From an uncultured Chlorobiaceae bacterium (GTDB taxonomy: Bacteria > Bacteroidota > Chlorobiia > Chlorobiales > Chlorobiaceae): a DNA stretch of 7,382 nt. The stretch lies in the NCBI GenBank assembly GCA_903874585.1, contig CAIQSY010000282.1:1-7382 (forward strand), read 5' to 3'. Both the position numbers and the translations under genes were made by a program. Below are positions 7,001 to 7,382 of the stretch, piece by piece (within the stretch, counting starts at the first letter, position 1; every line of letters begins with the position of its first letter). A model generated the notes under the pieces. That model worked only from the letters and a program-made list of their open reading frames with translations. It was not told the DNA's origin and searched no databases.

Positions 7001-7382
7001 AAGCTCCTGCGCACGCTTCGGCACACCATCAATCTCAACGTCCGAAAGATGCGCTAAGGCAATTTCATCAAGCCGCTTGTCGATTGTGGCAAGTTCGCGA
7101 TGGGTTTTGTCGATCGTGTGCAAAAGATTGTCGATAACTTTGGAGGTGAGCGCAGGGTTGAGTTGCGAAACATGATGCTGTATCGCGGAAATTGCCGCTT
7201 CAAACTGCCGTGTACCCTCCCGATCGCCCGACATCAGCGCTACGGTTAATGGGCGTATCTCTTCGGGAATTTTCGATTGCAGCACCTCAAGCGCCGATTC
7301 GCCACGCGAGGTTACCAGCACCCGTCGTCCCGTTGCCAGATAGTGGCAAATGACGTTGGCGATAGTGTGCGTTTTGCCAGTG
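4055..7382 (-). CDS. SF1 helicase with C-terminal Vsr/DUF559-like nuclease domain, 5' end missing
   Basis: Cytoplasmic superfamily 1 helicase of the UPF1/Dna2-like (AAA_11/AAA_12, COG1112) type, predicted to use ATP to move on nucleic acid and to cut it with a C-terminal nuclease. The gene runs off the right edge; the first complete visible codons read TGKTHTIANV, the end of Walker A. Numbering from the GTG at 7321 (residue 1; 20 more codons lie upstream), a mostly helical, charged insert covers about residues 30-640. Then come Walker B VIVDEAS (662-668), motif III VVGDDKQVS (686-694), LREHFRC (743-749), GIVSLLG (824-830), FQGSERD (863-869) and the arginine-finger motif FNVAASRARDR (894-904). 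The nuclease domain is about 950-1045: E952, QV at 969-970, RID with D978, IELDGD with E996, H1003, a D-x2-RQ motif near 1011-1015, and GWQFWR at 1022-1027. A tail of about 30 residues follows. Its stop overlaps the next start as ATGA. Helicase-Vsr proteins of this architecture occur in defence islands (for example Hhe-type); that role is inferred. The missing N-terminus prevents an exact family call. Confidence 0.9.
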   Translation of the reverse strand, partial: TGKTHTIANVICHYLATGRRVLVTSRGESALEVLQSKIPEEIRPLTVALMSGDREGTRQFEAAISAIQHHVSQLNPALTSKVIDNLLHTIDKTHRELATIDKRLDEIALAHLSDVEIDGVPKRAQELATLVIAGKELYEWFDDVLTLAPEHAPPLSEEEAQKLREARRLVGHDLAYVQACFPSAESLPEPSAIGELHEVLTELQTIEAEIERGDLLALQYRKSDTFVALRELLDLVESTTTIVQTLESEESTWPFDLRTKCRLPSFESARCALEAMFKDMELLIKARATFLKRPVEFPDAGLSAPKTREAVARAAISGKPFGLLSTFGMAEAKQHLAAVKIAGLPPTTTGDWAHIERYMIVHEQVTSFVSRWNQVAAELSIPQLESGFAALRNIERVAMLTREAHRLATQIDTTLIEKAEAVFVTAPRYALLHGSSALNDVKTQILRHLSKEKLSASARQLTALEEQLAGKTGAISIQCREFITHQLGDVALSSGEIVTRYKALIAELRRLAALSLSFCIIYDLANRIKRACAPQLAERLCSQCVEQSGEDTVFPVTWRDAWTWARIKSYLESIDARAELVNLAAKRQQHEHELARFYKEMVAQSAWLATKNKATHKVLQALAGYATAIRRIGQGTGPNATRYRRDAQIAMRDAESAVPCWIMSHARISESMPPHLGSFDLVIVDEASQSDLWALPAILRGKKILVVGDDKQVSPDSGFKDSKHIQRLKDRFLTDQPYGTEMTPEKSLYDLAARVFAADQVMLREHFRCVPPIIAYSNRTFYKESIQPLRIPTASERIDPPLVDIYVPHGYRNNRKVNEAEAEAIASEIEAILEHKAFSGRTIGIVSLLGIEQAKYIDTLVRQRCSATELLRRKFACGDARIFQGSERDIMFLSMVVDRNSCKALSGNQYDQRFNVAASRARDRMYLVRSVTEHDLSDKDLRLTLLRHFDKPLAHDSAEVSKLIDKCESGFEKEVFLALTSRGYNVTPQVRSGAYRIDMVVEGVVEGANDHRLAIELDGDEFHGADRWQHDMSRQRILERTGWQFWRCFASTWLLQKDEVLSELLALLKTMGIEPLGAMQYTPRLIEKREWVTLPETVTHITQETQTS

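Noticed and set aside
1..7382. tRNA, rRNA, CRISPR arrays, transposases, attachment sites
   Set aside because: None seen: the window is almost entirely protein-coding on the minus strand and has no regularly spaced repeats or recombinase genes.

Overview
The window is 7.4 kb of bacterial DNA with every credible gene on the minus strand, packed head-to-tail without real gaps. Read in transcription order, from the right edge to the left, it holds: (1) a large helicase-nuclease protein whose 5' end lies beyond the window, entering in the middle of its Walker A motif; (2) a PAP2-family membrane phosphatase; (3) an ArnT/PMT-type membrane glycosyltransferase; (4) a GT2 polyprenyl-phosphate glycosyltransferase of the ArnC/DPM1/GtrB type; (5) a UPF0104/flippase-like multispanning membrane protein. 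About 100 bases without a supported gene follow at the left edge.

The spacing suggests one transcript. The helicase stop and the PAP2 start share an ATGA. PAP2 and the ArnT-like gene overlap by 26 nt. The ArnT-like and GT2 genes are 7 nt apart. GT2 and the flippase-like gene overlap by 14 nt if the TTG start chosen here is right. No convincing promoter, terminator, tRNA, rRNA, CRISPR array or insertion sequence is visible. The promoter of the run is presumably to the right of the window.

Genes 2-5 make sense as an envelope module. The GT2 enzyme would load a sugar onto a polyprenyl phosphate on the cytoplasmic face. The flippase-like protein could help move that lipid across the membrane. 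The ArnT-like enzyme would transfer the sugar to an acceptor on the periplasmic face (lipid A, another glycolipid or a protein). The PAP2 enzyme would remove a phosphate from lipid A or from undecaprenyl pyrophosphate. The sugar and the acceptor cannot be read from the sequence.

Gene 1 is different in kind: a cytoplasmic superfamily 1 (UPF1/Dna2-like, COG1112-type) helicase with a very long helical insert between motifs I and II and a C-terminal Vsr/DUF559-type PD-(D/E)XK nuclease domain. That architecture is typical of anti-phage and other defence helicases. Its translational coupling to an envelope glycosylation module is the most unusual point of the window.

The organism is probably a Gram-negative bacterium of medium GC (by eye about 45% in the membrane genes and about 52% in the helicase gene). 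Shine-Dalgarno sequences are weak throughout. A green sulfur bacterium (Chlorobiaceae) is a possible source, but that is a low-confidence impression from the protein style and not a demonstrated assignment.
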